From: Cocos nucifera | Lineage: Eukaryota; Streptophyta; Magnoliopsida; Arecales; Arecaceae | Direction of reading: 5' to 3' | Assembly: GCA_006176705.1 (NCBI GenBank) | Contig: QRFJ01003351.1 | Location: 57,798-121,797 of the forward strand | Length of the DNA: 64,000 nt | Shown here: positions 62,149 to 64,000 of the stretch, one piece after another | How the letters are laid out: the number at the start of each line of letters is the position of its first letter | Position numbering within the stretch: position 1 is the stretch's first letter | Notes under the pieces: model-generated | Databases searched by the model: none | What the model was told of the DNA's origin: nothing | The model's input: the letters and a program-made list of their open reading frames with translations, nothing else | Translations under genes and position numbers: made by a program

Positions 62149-64000
62149 TGAAGGAAATCCTGATTTTTCGGATCAGGTTCGTTCAGATCTGATAGATCAA
62201 GAGATATATTTTCAAAAATTTTTTTCTTAATCTAATCAGATTTAATATTTTAGATCTAATTTTATTATTTTAATAAATAAAATTAAAACGATAAATTAAA
62301 TAAATTTAATTTACCTGATGGGTAATCCTAATTCCTGTTGATGATGCTCTGTATGCAGTGGAAGGTTCTGGATCTAGCCACGCAAGTGCCTGGCCTCTAT
62401 CAGATATCTACTTGGGTTGGATCTGAGATCCTCTCTTTCTCTATCACCTCCAAAAATTAGATCTGAGATCTGATCTGAGAGATCTTCAAAAACTCCTTTT
62501 GAAGTCAGCAGTCGTCCTTGCAGCAGCGAGCCTCCTTTTACTTTTGTCGCCTTTCTTTGATCTGGATGCGCCAACAAGGTCCAAAACTCTTTGGACGTGG
62601 AGAGAAGGGAGAAGGTGTTTGCATGGAGGAGAGGGAGAGGCAGCCTTGGGGTGTGGGATTGATTTGATTCTATCATATCTTTTGAGTTGGGCGTACAGGG
62701 TCTTATTTATAGACTACGTGTGATCCACTCCTCTTCTTCCCAACCAATCAAACCTTTGTGAAATAGATCTAAATCTGATTGGGAATAGAGTCCCCTGATT
62801 CCTCCTTAGAGGTGCCTAATACCAGTCAAAGTTGGTTCTTAGAGAACTCTATTGGAACAAAAGGAGATGGAGTTCCTTGTCCAACAGGACTCTAGCGCCT
62901 CCAACTTGGGCACACCCAGGGTGGCTGCGCCCTTCTTGCAGGTTCTGTAGGGGACAGGCCCCCACCTGCTCTCAATAGGTGCATGACATGTGGTCAAAAG
63001 TCAAATTCAATGGTCATTACTTTGACCAGTCAAGTAGACTTTTGACCAAAGTCAAAGAACAAGAAATGGCAGGTGACCAAAAATGGTAATTAGTGTCTTA
63101 CAAATAAGACAACCTTTTCTGACTTGGACAACCTCGCTGTCAGACCATATGAAAGCCTCTGTTTGAGCACAAAACCTTTGGTCAGTAGGGAAAACTATTT
63201 ATGATAGCAAAAGAAGAAACGTTAGGTTCAATCGAGTGCTAGCACGATTTTCCTTGGACTAATTGAATCTCATTCAGATCAATTGAACTAGATTAGTTTA
63301 ATTGATGATCACAGATTCAAACTTTGTTTGTGTGACCTAGTTAGGTTCAGTTCTGTATGGGTAATGGGATATGTCATGATCTCTATCATCGATCATCGAA
63401 ACTCCTTTCGATGGATCAGAACTCTTCTATTCCGACAAGCTAGAATGACGATCAATCTAAATCATTCCTAAATTGCTCCCAAGAATCCACCAGTGACACT
63501 AGTCAGTATATTGGTGGCAACCATCCAGGACTGAATGCGAACCTCTTGTGGTGAGCTAGCCTTGTGACTAAGTTCTTCCTATCTTATTACCCGACTCAAG
63601 AATTAGGGTTAAGGTGAAACCTCGTCATACCCTATCTCTAGTCATATGATGTAATCAATCATCGATTCGAGTCCGCCATTGTGAAAATGCTAATAATCAA
63701 GCTCTCTATTATTTCAACTCTCGCACTTGGCCATGGCTTCGACTTGATCTCATGCATTATCATAGGGCTGCTCCTCTAACCACAGCGAGTGATAGATTCA
63801 TCTTGAATGCATCCATTCCTACAATGAACTGTATAGCCAAACATACACCTCAAGGTTCATATTGGCTAGAGACTCGAGTAAATGTGTAGTCACAACTATA
63901 ACACCCTCAAGTGAACTGCTGATGCATCCTCAGGTCAAAGAATGCCAGACACCACTCACATGAGCACATCGAGTCATCTTCTATGCTATCGAATCAAGAA
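62149..64000 (-). repeat. 5' LTR of Copia A3, partial
   Basis: LTR A from its 3' end (TTTCCTTCA on the minus strand at 62149) for ~1.85 kb to the window edge. It aligns with 45439-46756 and 37350-39200. TATAAATA at 62704-62711. The ORF at 62499-62723 is in the CT-rich transcribed part and is not a gene. Confidence 0.82.
62704..62711 (-). promoter_or_regulatory. TATA box of LTR A (A3, 5' LTR)
   Basis: TATAAATA on the minus strand in TCTATAAATAAGACCC, as in A1 and A2. Confidence 0.6.

Larger units (their letters stand above)
54498..64000 (-). mobile_element. Copia A, copy A3, minus strand, running off the window
   Basis: 3' LTR (56703-54498), decayed gag-pol, leader, primer site (62135-62146) and most of the 5' LTR (62149-64000; about 420 more bases would be expected). 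Collinear with A2, but with dense one-base indels. It was probably inserted into the plus-strand LTR A fragment at 53849-54494, making an inverted arrangement. Confidence 0.85.

Noticed and set aside
62499..62723. ORF in the 5' LTR of A3
   Set aside because: It covers the CT-rich transcribed part of LTR A; sister LTRs have shifted frames.

Overview
The window looks like heterochromatic, repeat-only DNA of a flowering plant. It has long-LTR Ty1/Copia retrotransposons whose priming sites match the 3' end of initiator Met-tRNA, a large CACTA (En/Spm) DNA transposon, AT-rich background and plant-type introns in the transposase region. The Copia protein style (WLRNLKIVL, CESCLQGKMTK, DVCGPF/M) and LTRs of 2.2-2.5 kb resemble monocot Angela/Tork-type elements. 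A monocot, possibly a palm, is my guess; the sequence does not prove it. I found no host gene, tRNA, rRNA or intact open reading frame for a cellular protein.

Layout. 1-4687: rearranged plus-strand Copia family A (copy A1), whose 3' LTR end lies inside a minus-strand LTR of family C. 4688-23655: minus-strand Copia C (partial 3' LTR, decayed pol, gag, leader, partial 5' LTR), split by an 11.26-kb CACTA element at 9365-20622 with matching 10-bp ends and a CAG target duplication. 23656-24267: unidentified fragment. 24268-28795: two plus-strand family C LTRs. 28796-31600: minus-strand Copia B LTR plus RNase H tail. 31601-36957: plus-strand Copia B (LTR, primer site, gag, part of pol). 36958-37349: unidentified LTR-like fragment. 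37350-46756: minus-strand Copia A copy A2 with a truncated 5' LTR. 46757-48606: very old plus-strand Copia (family D). 48607-53848: second plus-strand Copia B (B'). 53849-54494: plus-strand fragment of LTR A. 54498-64000: minus-strand Copia A copy A3, running off the end.

The genes here are parts of transposons: gag (particle), protease, integrase, reverse transcriptase and RNase H for the Copia elements, and TNP2 transposase plus a second CACTA protein. All carry stops or frameshifts, so none looks autonomous. The nesting gives relative ages: D and C(-) are old hosts; the CACTA element and A1 landed in C(-); B(+) landed in B(-); A(+) and then A(-) landed in B'.

The most striking points are: (1) an array of about ten palindromic ~139-bp units followed by a ~1-kb foldback in the CACTA left arm; (2) a GC-rich island between that arm and the transposase, reminiscent of the Spm downstream control region; (3) a change in sequence quality, with 48.6-64 kb differing from its paralogues mainly by one-base gains and losses, as in unpolished long reads; (4) two B(+)/A(-) composites whose B integrase stops within about ten bases of the same point. 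I saw no convincing new cellular system.
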